Shown here piece after piece: positions 1 through 7,231 of a DNA stretch of 14,845 nt. Below the pieces are notes generated by a model. The model had not been told where the DNA came from, did not search any database, and saw only the letters and a list, made by a program, of their open reading frames with translations. The DNA is from CAZMMV01 sp964637035 (GTDB lineage Bacteria > Bacillota > Clostridia > Tissierellales > Tissierellaceae). The stretch is from positions 1 to 14,845 of the forward strand of contig CAZWTU010000039.1 of NCBI GenBank assembly GCA_964637035.1, read 5' to 3'. Numbering within the stretch: position 1 is the stretch's first letter; each line of letters starts with the position of its first letter. A program made the translations under genes and the position numbers.

Positions 1-39
1 TACATGAGGTTTCGTTCTTTCAAATTTTGCTTTACCCAT
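1..39 (-). CDS. tuf: Elongation factor Tu, N-terminal fragment (cut by window edge)
   Basis: This is the start of an EF-Tu gene; only the first 13 codons are inside the window. They read MGKAKFERTKPHV, the standard EF-Tu N-terminus just before the GTPase domain. The ATG at 37-39 follows an AAGGAGG ribosome binding site. The gene lies 24 nt after fusA, the usual rpsL-rpsG-fusA-tuf order, and is very likely cotranscribed with it. EF-Tu delivers aminoacyl-tRNA to the ribosome as a GTP complex. A second tuf gene ends at the other edge of the window, so this genome carries at least two copies. Identification is firm from the residues seen plus context, but nothing can be said of the rest of the protein. 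Confidence 0.95.
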   Translation of the reverse strand, partial: MGKAKFERTKPHV

Positions 40-63
40 TTTTGTTCCTCCTTAATTTATAGA

Positions 64-2133
64 TTATTTATTTCCTGCTAATTTTTCTACTATATTTTTT
101 GGCACATGTTCGTAATGATCAAATTGCATTGTATATATTCCTCGACCTTGACTGTTGGATCGCAGGTCAGTAGCATATCCAAACATTTCGGATAATGGAA
201 CATAAGAGTTTATAACTTGTGCTCCATTTCTAAGTTCCATACCTTCCATTTTTCCTCTTCTAGAGTTAATATCCCCTATAACATCACCCATATACTCTTC
301 TGGTACGATTACTTCAACTTTCATCATAGGTTCAAGTAATACAGGGTTTGCTCTAGACATAGCTTCTTTAATAGCCATAGAACCAGCTATTTTAAATGCC
401 ATTTCTGAAGAGTCAACGTCATGGTAAGAACCATCATAAAGAGTTACCTTTAAATCTAATACTTGGTATCCACCAACAAGGCCGGATTCTAAAGCTTCTT
501 GCATGCCTTGGTCTATAGAATTAATATATTCCCTAGGAATCGCTCCCCCAACAACCTTGTTAACAAATTCGTATCCCAAGCCAGGTTCTTGTGGTTCAAT
601 TCTGATTTTTACGTGTCCATATTGTCCACGGCCACCAGATTGTCTAGCATATTTTGTATCTGCTTCAGCATTTTTAGTAATAGATTCTTTGTATGCTACT
701 TGTGGATTACCAACATTTGCCTCCACTTTAAATTCTCTTAAAAGCCTATCAACAATTATTTCAAGGTGTAATTCACCCATTCCAGCTATAATTGTTTGGC
801 CTGTTTCTTCATCTGTATATGTCCTAAATGTAGGATCCTCTTCTGCTAATTTAGCTAATGCTGCAGTCATTTTATCCTGAGAAGCCTTAGTTTTAGGCTC
901 TATAGCTACATGAATAACCGGCTCTGGGAAATCCATAGTTTCTAATAAAACTGGATTGTCTTCATCACAAAGAGTATCCCCAGTAGATGTGTCTTTTAGT
1001 CCTACAGCAGCTGCAATGTCTCCTGCAAATACTTCATCTACTTCTTCTCTTTTATTGGCATGCATAAGTAGTATTCTACCTATTCTTTCTCTTTTGCCTT
1101 TACTTGAATTATAGACATAAGAACCTGCTTTTAAACTTCCTGAATAAACTCTGAAGTAAGCAAGCTTTCCAACAAATGGATCTGTTACTATTTTAAATGC
1201 TAGTGCTGAGAAATCTTCATCATCTGCAGCATTTCTAACAACTTCTTTATCTGAATCTAAGTCTATACCCTTGATTGATGATATATCAAGTGGTGACGGA
1301 AGATAATCAATTATAGCATCTAATAAAGGTTGAACACCTTTGTTTTTGTATGCCGTACCACAGAAAACTGGTGTCATGGCAACAGCATTAGTTGCTATTC
1401 TAATTGCTGACATAATTTCCTCAGGAGTAACTTCTTCACCCTCTAAATATTTCATCATTATATCTTCATCATGTTCAGATATAGCTTCTAATAATTTGTC
1501 CCTATATTCTTCAGCCAATTCTTGCATATCTGCAGGTATTTCAGTTATTTCAAGGTCTTCACCTAAATCATCATGATATATCCTAGCATTCATATTGACT
1601 AAATCTACAACCCCTATAAAATGTTCTTCCTTGCCAATTGGTAATTGTACAGGAACTGCATTTGCTTTAAGTCTTTCTTTAACCATTTCTATTGTTCCAT
1701 AAAAGTCTGCTCCAAGAATATCCATCTTGTTTACAAACGCCAATCTGGGCACATTATATTTATCTGCTTGTCTCCAAACAGTCTCAGATTGAGGCTCTAC
1801 TCCACCTTTTGCACAGAATACTGCTACAGCACCGTCAAGTACACGTAAAGATCTCTCAACTTCCATAGTGAAATCAACATGGCCTGGTGTGTCAATAACA
1901 TTTATTCGATGTTCTCTCCACATAGCAGTAGTCGCTGCAGAGGTTATTGTAATACCTCTCTCTTGCTCTTGTTGCATCCAATCCATTTGAGCTCCACCCT
2001 CATGGGTTTCACCCACCTTGTGAATCTTTCCAGTATAAAATAAAATTCTTTCTGTAGTGGTGGTTTTTCCTGCATCAATATGAGCCATTATGCCGATGTT
2101 TCTTATTTTTTCTAAAGCAATTTCTCTTGGCAC
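64..2133 (-). CDS. fusA: Elongation factor G
   Basis: EF-G is the GTPase that moves tRNAs and mRNA through the ribosome after peptide bond formation, and it also helps recycle ribosomes. The protein is 689 aa from the GTG at 2131-2133, a normal length for the family. Visible motifs are the P-loop AHIDAGKTTTTE (about 17-28), switch II DTPGH (81-85) and the guanine-specificity motif NKMD (135-138). The rest matches EF-G domains II-V, including the GGRGQYGHV segment of domain IV. The frame stays open 51 codons further upstream into rpsG, but that extension is not EF-G-like. The GTG has AAGGAGG seven bases before it and begins the conserved PREIALEKIRNIGI sequence. It sits 58 nt after rpsG and 24 nt before tuf. 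No damage or unusual residues were noticed. Confidence 0.98.
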   Translation of the reverse strand: MPREIALEKIRNIGIMAHIDAGKTTTTERILFYTGKIHKVGETHEGGAQMDWMQQEQERGITITSAATTAMWREHRINVIDTPGHVDFTMEVERSLRVLDGAVAVFCAKGGVEPQSETVWRQADKYNVPRLAFVNKMDILGADFYGTIEMVKERLKANAVPVQLPIGKEEHFIGVVDLVNMNARIYHDDLGEDLEITEIPADMQELAEEYRDKLLEAISEHDEDIMMKYLEGEEVTPEEIMSAIRIATNAVAMTPVFCGTAYKNKGVQPLLDAIIDYLPSPLDISSIKGIDLDSDKEVVRNAADDEDFSALAFKIVTDPFVGKLAYFRVYSGSLKAGSYVYNSSKGKRERIGRILLMHANKREEVDEVFAGDIAAAVGLKDTSTGDTLCDEDNPVLLETMDFPEPVIHVAIEPKTKASQDKMTAALAKLAEEDPTFRTYTDEETGQTIIAGMGELHLEIIVDRLLREFKVEANVGNPQVAYKESITKNAEADTKYARQSGGRGQYGHVKIRIEPQEPGLGYEFVNKVVGGAIPREYINSIDQGMQEALESGLVGGYQVLDLKVTLYDGSYHDVDSSEMAFKIAGSMAIKEAMSRANPVLLEPMMKVEVIVPEEYMGDVIGDINSRRGKMEGMELRNGAQVINSYVPLSEMFGYATDLRSNSQGRGIYTMQFDHYEHVPKNIVEKLAGNK

Positions 2134-2191
2134 AATTTTTCCTCCTTCATTATTGTTTCGCGTTCTCCATCCACACAATATAAACGATATG

Positions 2192-2662
2192 TTACCATCT
2201 GTAGTGTGCGAAAGCTTTATTAGCTTCTGCCATTTTGTGAACGTCTTCTCTTTTTCTAACACTTGATCCCATACCGTTTGAAGCATCTAGGATTTCTTTT
2301 GCTAATCTTTCAATCATAGTTTTTTCTCCTCTTTGTCTTGAATAACTAATTAGCCATCTAAGACCTAGAGTTTCTCTTCTTTCAGTTCTTACTTCTATAG
2401 GTACTTGATAATTCGAACCACCTATTCTTCTTGATTTTACTTCTAATACTGGCATAATGTTATTCATTGCCTTGTAAAATACTTCTAGAGGTTCTTCTTG
2501 TGTTTTGTCCTTAATATAATCAAATGCTTCATAAACTATATTTTGTGCGATTCCTTTTTTTCCATCTAACATGATGCCATTAATTAACTTAGTTACAGTT
2601 AAATCATCATAAATTGGATCTGGCATTACTTCTCGTTTTGGTACATGTCCTTTTCTTGGCAC
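2192..2662 (-). CDS. rpsG: 30S ribosomal protein S7
   Basis: S7 binds the 3' major domain of 16S rRNA, starts assembly of the 30S head and lines the E site. The product is 156 aa from the GTG at 2660-2662, the usual Firmicutes length, beginning PRKGHVPKREVMPDPIY and ending AFAHYRW as in other S7 proteins. An AGGAGG site ends eight bases before this GTG. A longer reading from an upstream ATG at 2696-2698 is rejected because its extra residues come from the ribosome binding site region and have no counterpart in the family. In E. coli S7 is the translational repressor of the str operon and acts in the spacer just upstream of rpsG. The corresponding spacer here is long and strongly structured (see separate entry). 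Confidence 0.98.
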   Translation of the reverse strand: MPRKGHVPKREVMPDPIYDDLTVTKLINGIMLDGKKGIAQNIVYEAFDYIKDKTQEEPLEVFYKAMNNIMPVLEVKSRRIGGSNYQVPIEVRTERRETLGLRWLISYSRQRGEKTMIERLAKEILDASNGMGSSVRKREDVHKMAEANKAFAHYRW

Positions 2663-2804
2663 TTTACTTCCCTCCTTAACCATATAAAGTAGATTCATTG
2701 GTACTCGGTAATTTAATTACCTAGTTTCCGGTAAAATCAATTACCGTTGTGCGCCGAAATGCTTCTATATATAAATGGATTTTACTCCTGCATTTTTAGC
2801 ACTA
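2663..2804 (-). promoter_or_regulatory. Structured rpsL-rpsG spacer, candidate S7 control site
   Basis: The 142-nt spacer contains four related segments on the minus strand: CGGTAATT (2746-2739), TTACCGG (2734-2728), GGTAATT (2721-2715) and AATTACCG (2713-2706). They can form two local hairpins (2746-2741 with 2734-2729, and 2721-2716 with 2712-2707), or segment one can pair with segment four over 8 bp while segments two and three pair inside. A possible outer closing stem joins about 2780-2769 with 2686-2680. The 5' flank GCGCACAACGGT and the middle CGGAAACTAGGTAAT resemble, from memory, 16S rRNA near 934-943 and 1336-1351, the S7-binding region. The pairings are seen in the sequence. The S7 role is inferred from location, from E. 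coli precedent and from this resemblance. Confidence 0.5.
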
Positions 2805-3224
2805 TTATTTCTTTGCTTTTGGTTTTTTTGCACCATACTTAGATCTAGATTGCATTCTGTCTTCAACGCCAGAAGCATCTAAACTTCCTCTAACAATATG
2901 GTATCTAACACCTGGAAGGTCTTTTATTCTCCCACCTCTAATTAGAACAACACTATGTTCTTGTAGATTGTGTCCAATTCCTGGAATATATGCTGCAACT
3001 TCTTCACCATTTGTAAGTCTAACCCTAGCTACTTTTCTTAAAGCTGAATTAGGCTTCTTAGGTGTAACAGTTCTAACCGCAACACAAACTCCTCTTTTTT
3101 GAGGTGAGTTAACAGTAGTTCTCTTCTTTTTTAAAGTGTTTAGATTAACTCCCAAAGCTGGAGATTTAGATTTGTATACAACTCTTTCTCTGCCTTTTCT
3201 AATCAATTGATTAATTGTTGGCAT
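2805..3224 (-). CDS. rpsL: 30S ribosomal protein S12
   Basis: S12 sits at the decoding centre of the 30S subunit and affects tRNA selection and accuracy. The protein is 139 aa, longer than the E. coli form by the N-terminal-region insertion usual in Firmicutes. The TPKKPNSALRKV segment (54-65) and GGRIKDLPGVRYH (97-109) are intact. The two lysines where streptomycin-resistance changes usually fall (in PKKPNS and in the residue before DLPGV) are unchanged, so no target-site resistance is indicated. The ATG at 3222-3224 has AAGGAGGTG just upstream. It begins 27 nt after the L7Ae-like gene and is followed by a 142-nt structured spacer before rpsG. Confidence 0.98.
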   Translation of the reverse strand: MPTINQLIRKGRERVVYKSKSPALGVNLNTLKKKRTTVNSPQKRGVCVAVRTVTPKKPNSALRKVARVRLTNGEEVAAYIPGIGHNLQEHSVVLIRGGRIKDLPGVRYHIVRGSLDASGVEDRMQSRSKYGAKKPKAKK

Positions 3225-3251
3225 TAAGGCACCTCCTTTTAATTTTATTTA

Positions 3252-3494
3252 TTATTTTATCAACGCTGCAACTGCAGCATTAACATCAATTCCACAAGCA
3301 TCCCCTAGTTCTTTCATATTATTTACATAAAAAACTTGGACATGCTTTTCTGTGCATATTTCTGTTATTACATCGGTTACTTTAGTTTCAGCATCCTCAG
3401 CAATATAAACAGCTTCAACTGTCTCGGATTCTAAAGCTCTTTTAACCTGCTTCACACCCACAATTTTATTGTGAGTAGTAAGTTTTGAGATCAT
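3252..3494 (-). CDS. rplGB: L7Ae-family K-turn-binding ribosomal protein (YbxF/RplGB type)
   Basis: This is a small (80 aa) member of the L7Ae/L30e/S12e/Gadd45 family, orthologous by position and sequence to B. subtilis YbxF (RplGB), which lies between rpoC and rpsL. The recognisable core is IVGVKQVKRALES near the N-terminus, then VEAVYIAEDAE, and LGDACGIDVNAAVAALI at the C-terminus, which contains the cysteine-glycine turn typical of the family. Family members bind kink-turn RNA; the role in Firmicutes is not well defined. The chosen start is the ATG at 3492-3494, with AGGAGG about ten bases upstream. A GTG at 3516-3518 would place that ribosome binding site inside the coding region, so it is rejected. 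A 14-bp hairpin lies just upstream of the ribosome binding site. Confidence 0.93.
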   Translation of the reverse strand: MISKLTTHNKIVGVKQVKRALESETVEAVYIAEDAETKVTDVITEICTEKHVQVFYVNNMKELGDACGIDVNAAVAALIK

Positions 3495-3521
3495 ATTATT
3501 CTCTCCTCCTTTAAACACTTT

Positions 3522-3556
3522 AAAGATTATGTGGACTTTGTATCCACATAATCTTT
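3522..3556 (-). other. 14-bp perfect stem-loop between rpoC and rplGB
   Basis: On the minus strand AAAGATTATGTGGA (3556-3543) pairs perfectly with TCCACATAATCTTT (3535-3522) around a 7-nt loop. In the operon direction the stem is followed by AAAG rather than a run of T, and then within about 13 nt by the rplGB ribosome binding site, so it is a poor terminator for rpoC. On the plus strand it is followed by extra T residues and could stop antisense transcription. It may be an RNA processing or stability element between rpoBC and the str genes, or affect rplGB translation. The structure is certain as sequence; the role is not known. Confidence 0.6.
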
Positions 3557-3604
3557 TTGTCTTCCAGAGCTCACTTCATCTTTGCACACTAATACATTCT
3601 ATCA

Positions 3605-6600
3605 TCAGTTATTTTCACTGTCAATATTTAATTCTTCAAGAACTTGAATATTTTCCTCTTGAACAACTTCTATATTTCTATACCTCTTCATTCCAGTGCC
3701 TGCAGGAATTAAATTTCCAATAATAACATTTTCTTTTAATCCTATAAGGAAATCTTCTTTACCCTCTATTGCAGACTGGGTTAAAACTCTAGTTGTTTCT
3801 TGGAAACTAGCAGCTGATAAAAAAGAATCAGTTGCTAAGGAAGCTTTTGTTATACCTAATAATGTTCTTTGTCCCTGTGCTGGCTCCTCATTGTTTTTCA
3901 TAGCATCAGCATTTTTCCTTTCAAAATCATAGGTATTTACTAATGATCCAGGTAACATATCAGTATCTCCAGCTTCATCAACTTTTATCTTAGATAACAT
4001 TTGTTTTACAATTACCTCTAAATGTTTATCGTTAATATCTACACCTTGTAACCTGTATACTCTTTGAACTTCCTTAACTAAATAATTTTGTACTCCCTGG
4101 ATACCCTTTATCTTTAAGATATCATGAGGATTAACAGATCCTTCAGTTAGTTCATCGCCAGATTCTACAGTATCTCCAGGTCTTACCTTCAATCTTGAGC
4201 CATAAACTATAGTATAGCTTTTTGATTCTCCATCTGATGAAGTGACAACGACCTCTTTTTTCCTTTTGCTCTCTTCTATGCTTACAAGACCTGAGTTTTC
4301 ACTTATAACAGCTAAACCCTTTGGTTTCCTAGCTTCAAATAACTCTTCTACCCTTGGCAAACCTTGAGTTATATCTGCACCAGCTACCCCACCTGTATGG
4401 AATGTACGCATAGTAAGCTGTGTCCCTGGTTCACCTATAGATTGGGCAGCAATTATACCTACTGCTTCACCTATATTTACTTCATCCCCAGTTGCTAAGT
4501 TTCTACCATAGCAATGGGCACAAACACCATGCATAGTTTTACATCCTAGTACTGAACGCACTTTAACTTCCTCAATTCCTACTAGTTTTATCTTTTCTGC
4601 CTGAATTTCAGAGATCATTTCATTGCTCTTTACTATAAGTTCCCCAGTTTTAGGGTTTTTAATATCTTCAAAAGCATATCGTCCTTCTATTCTAGCTTCT
4701 AATTCTTCTATTATCTCTTTTCCATCTTTGAAATCTTTAACTTCTAAATACTGGTCTGTACCACAGTCTATATCCCTAACTACAATATCCTGACTCACAT
4801 CTACTAATCTTCTAGTTAAATATCCGGAGTCTGCAGTTCTAAGGGCAGTATCTGCTAATCCCTTTCTAGAACCATGAGTAGAAATAAAGAATTCTAATAC
4901 ATCAAGTCCCTCTCTAAAGTTAGACTTTATAGGAACTTCAACAGTTTTACCAGAGGCAGAAGCCATAAGACCCCTCATACCAGCCAACTGTCTTATTTGG
5001 TTTACACTACCTCTTGCACCTGATAAGGACATTATATAAATATTATTCATAGGATCTAAGTCATCCATTAATATTGCCGTTAAATCGTCTGTAGTCCTAC
5101 TCCAAACTTCTATAACTCTTTCATATCTTTCTTCATCTGAAATGAGTCCCCTGCGATAAGATTTTTCATACTTATCCACTTCTATATCAGCTTTTTCAAG
5201 CATACTGGCCTTAGCACTAGGAACAAAAATATCTCCCATTGAAACAGATACGGCCCCTATGGTGGAATAATGGAAACCTAACTCCTTTATATGGTCTAGC
5301 ATTATTGCTGTAACTGCATTGCCATGTTTCCTAAAGCATTTTTCAACAATATTACCTAATATCTTTCTGTTTATTAATTTATCAACTTCTAGGGAATACT
5401 TGTCTATATCCCTGTCTACAAAACCTAAGTCTTGAGGAATATGTTCGTTAAATATAAATCTACCTACAACAGATTCTACAAGTTTACCTCTATCTGTTTT
5501 ATCTAATTTAAACTTAACTCGGACTTTAGCATGAAGGCTTACATGTCCTAAATAATAAGCGTGAAGCATTTCGTCATAGTCCTTAAATACCATACCCTCT
5601 CCATGTGCACCCTCTGTTTCTATAGTCATATAATAAGCTCCTAAAACCATATCTTGTGTTGGAGTTGTTATTGGCTTTCCGTCTTTCGGTGCAAGAATGT
5701 TGTTTGTAGATAACATAAGAAGCCTAGCTTCAGCTTGAGCTTCTGTAGATAGTGGTAAATGGACTGCCATTTGGTCACCATCGAAGTCAGCATTATAAGC
5801 TGTACATACCAAAGGATGTAATTTTATTGCTTTACCCTCCACTAACACAGGCTCAAATGCTTGAATTCCCAACCTATGAAGGGTTGGAGCTCTATTTAAT
5901 AAAACTGGATGATCCTTGATTACATCATCAAGTACATCCCAAACTTCTGGCTTCATTCTTTCTATCATTCTCTTAGCTGATTTTATATTATGTGCATAAT
6001 CTTCTTCTACTAATTTTTTCATTATAAAAGGCTTAAACAGTTCAAGAGCCATGTTTTTAGGTATACCACATTGGTAAAACTTAAGCTCAGGACCTACAAC
6101 TATTACGGAACGTCCTGAATAATCAACCCTTTTACCCAGCAGGTTCTGCCTAAACCTACCTTGCTTACCCTTCAGCATATCTGACAAAGATTTTAAAGGT
6201 CTATTTCCCGGCCCTGTAACTGGCCTACCCCTTCTACCATTATCTATTAGAGCATCTACAGCTTCCTGTAGCATCCTCTTTTCGTTTCTTACGATAATAT
6301 TAGGAGCACCTAAGTCCAGCAATCTTTTTAATCTGTTATTTCTATTAATTACCCTTCTATAAAGATCATTTAAATCTGATGTGGCAAATCTTCCACCATC
6401 TAATTGGACCATAGGTCTTAAATCTGGTGGTATAACTGGTATTGCATCTAATATCATCCATGAAGGATCATTTCCAGAAGTTCTAAAAGCTTCAACAACT
6501 TCAAGTCTTCTAGTTATTCTAGTTCTCTTTTGCCCAGTTGCACTTTTTAATTGAAGTCTTAATTCACCAGATTCTTTCTTTAAGTCTATGTTTTTTAAAA

Positions 6601-7132
6601 GTTCCTTTACAGCTTCTGCACCCATCATAGCCTTAAATTTATTGCCATGTTCTTCATAGGCTTCCCTATATTCACCTTCTGTTAAAAGTTGTTTCTCTGT
6701 AAGCGGAGTATCTCCACCGTCAATTACTACATAGGATGCAAAATACAATATCTTCTCTAAAGACCTTGGGGATATATCTAACAAATGACCCATTCTACTT
6801 GGTATTCCTTTGAAATACCAAATATGAGAAACAGGAGTAGCTAGTTCTATATGACCTAGTCTTTCCCTTCTAACTTTAGATTTTGTAACCTCTACCCCAC
6901 ATCTATCACAAACTACACCTTTATATCTTACTCTTTTATATTTCCCACAATGACATTCCCAATCTTTTGTGGGGCCAAAAATCTTCTCACAAAACAATCC
7001 TTCTTTTTCAGGTTTTAAAGTTCTATAATTAATCGTTTCAGGTTTCTTTACTTCTCCCTTAGACCATTGTCTTATCTTCTCTGGCGAAGCTAGCCCTATT
7101 CTAATTGAATCAAAGGTATTGAATTCAAACAA
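3605..7132 (-). CDS. rpoC: DNA-directed RNA polymerase subunit beta-prime
   Basis: Beta-prime forms, with beta, the catalytic cleft of RNA polymerase. From the TTG at 7130-7132 the protein is 1175 aa. The N-terminal zinc site is C60, C62, C75, C78; the catalytic magnesium motif NADFDGDQM is at 447-455 with D449, D451 and D453; the second zinc site is C790, C864, C871, C874; and the trigger-loop region follows (GEPGTQLTMRTFHTGG). The frame continues to an ATG at 7169-7171, but that ATG has no ribosome binding site and adds 13 residues unlike the family. The TTG has AGGGAG ten bases upstream and starts FEFNTFDSIRIGLASPEKI, close to known N-termini. It lies 99 nt after rpoB in the same unit. No damage was noticed. 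Confidence 0.97.
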   Translation of the reverse strand: MFEFNTFDSIRIGLASPEKIRQWSKGEVKKPETINYRTLKPEKEGLFCEKIFGPTKDWECHCGKYKRVRYKGVVCDRCGVEVTKSKVRRERLGHIELATPVSHIWYFKGIPSRMGHLLDISPRSLEKILYFASYVVIDGGDTPLTEKQLLTEGEYREAYEEHGNKFKAMMGAEAVKELLKNIDLKKESGELRLQLKSATGQKRTRITRRLEVVEAFRTSGNDPSWMILDAIPVIPPDLRPMVQLDGGRFATSDLNDLYRRVINRNNRLKRLLDLGAPNIIVRNEKRMLQEAVDALIDNGRRGRPVTGPGNRPLKSLSDMLKGKQGRFRQNLLGKRVDYSGRSVIVVGPELKFYQCGIPKNMALELFKPFIMKKLVEEDYAHNIKSAKRMIERMKPEVWDVLDDVIKDHPVLLNRAPTLHRLGIQAFEPVLVEGKAIKLHPLVCTAYNADFDGDQMAVHLPLSTEAQAEARLLMLSTNNILAPKDGKPITTPTQDMVLGAYYMTIETEGAHGEGMVFKDYDEMLHAYYLGHVSLHAKVRVKFKLDKTDRGKLVESVVGRFIFNEHIPQDLGFVDRDIDKYSLEVDKLINRKILGNIVEKCFRKHGNAVTAIMLDHIKELGFHYSTIGAVSVSMGDIFVPSAKASMLEKADIEVDKYEKSYRRGLISDEERYERVIEVWSRTTDDLTAILMDDLDPMNNIYIMSLSGARGSVNQIRQLAGMRGLMASASGKTVEVPIKSNFREGLDVLEFFISTHGSRKGLADTALRTADSGYLTRRLVDVSQDIVVRDIDCGTDQYLEVKDFKDGKEIIEELEARIEGRYAFEDIKNPKTGELIVKSNEMISEIQAEKIKLVGIEEVKVRSVLGCKTMHGVCAHCYGRNLATGDEVNIGEAVGIIAAQSIGEPGTQLTMRTFHTGGVAGADITQGLPRVEELFEARKPKGLAVISENSGLVSIEESKRKKEVVVTSSDGESKSYTIVYGSRLKVRPGDTVESGDELTEGSVNPHDILKIKGIQGVQNYLVKEVQRVYRLQGVDINDKHLEVIVKQMLSKIKVDEAGDTDMLPGSLVNTYDFERKNADAMKNNEEPAQGQRTLLGITKASLATDSFLSAASFQETTRVLTQSAIEGKEDFLIGLKENVIIGNLIPAGTGMKRYRNIEVVQEENIQVLEELNIDSENN

Positions 7133-7152
7133 GGAGCACTCTCTCCCTTCAT

Positions 7153-7207
7153 CATAAATTAATTTATGCATTATTTATCAACATAAACACGTTTTGTCTC
7201 GTGTTTA
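7153..7207 (-). repeat. Stem-loop and 16-nt palindrome in the rpoB-rpoC spacer
   Basis: Two inverted repeats sit in the 99-nt spacer. TAAACACG (7207-7200) pairs with CGTGTTTA (7191-7184) across an 8-nt loop. CATAAATTAATTTATG (7153-7168) is a perfect palindrome ending just before the rpoC ribosome binding site. Neither is followed by a T-run, so termination is unlikely. They could be processing or translation-control elements, or chance in AT-rich sequence. Confidence 0.45.
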
Positions 7208-7231
7208 GCAAATCCTTTAATCTATATCGTC

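Noticed and set aside
499..880. Open plus-strand frames opposite fusA, and similar ones opposite rpoC, rpoB, rplJ, rplA, rplK and nusG
   Set aside because: They lie fully inside strongly conserved minus-strand genes, have no recognisable domains and no convincing ribosome binding sites; they are shadows of the real genes.
2134..2191. Possible TATTGT/ACAATA hairpin in the rpsG-fusA spacer
   Set aside because: Six A/T-rich pairs with an 18-nt loop; easily explained by chance.
2134..2286. 51-residue N-terminal extension of EF-G overlapping rpsG
   Set aside because: Not present in the EF-G family; the GTG at 2131-2133 has an excellent ribosome binding site and matches known N-termini.
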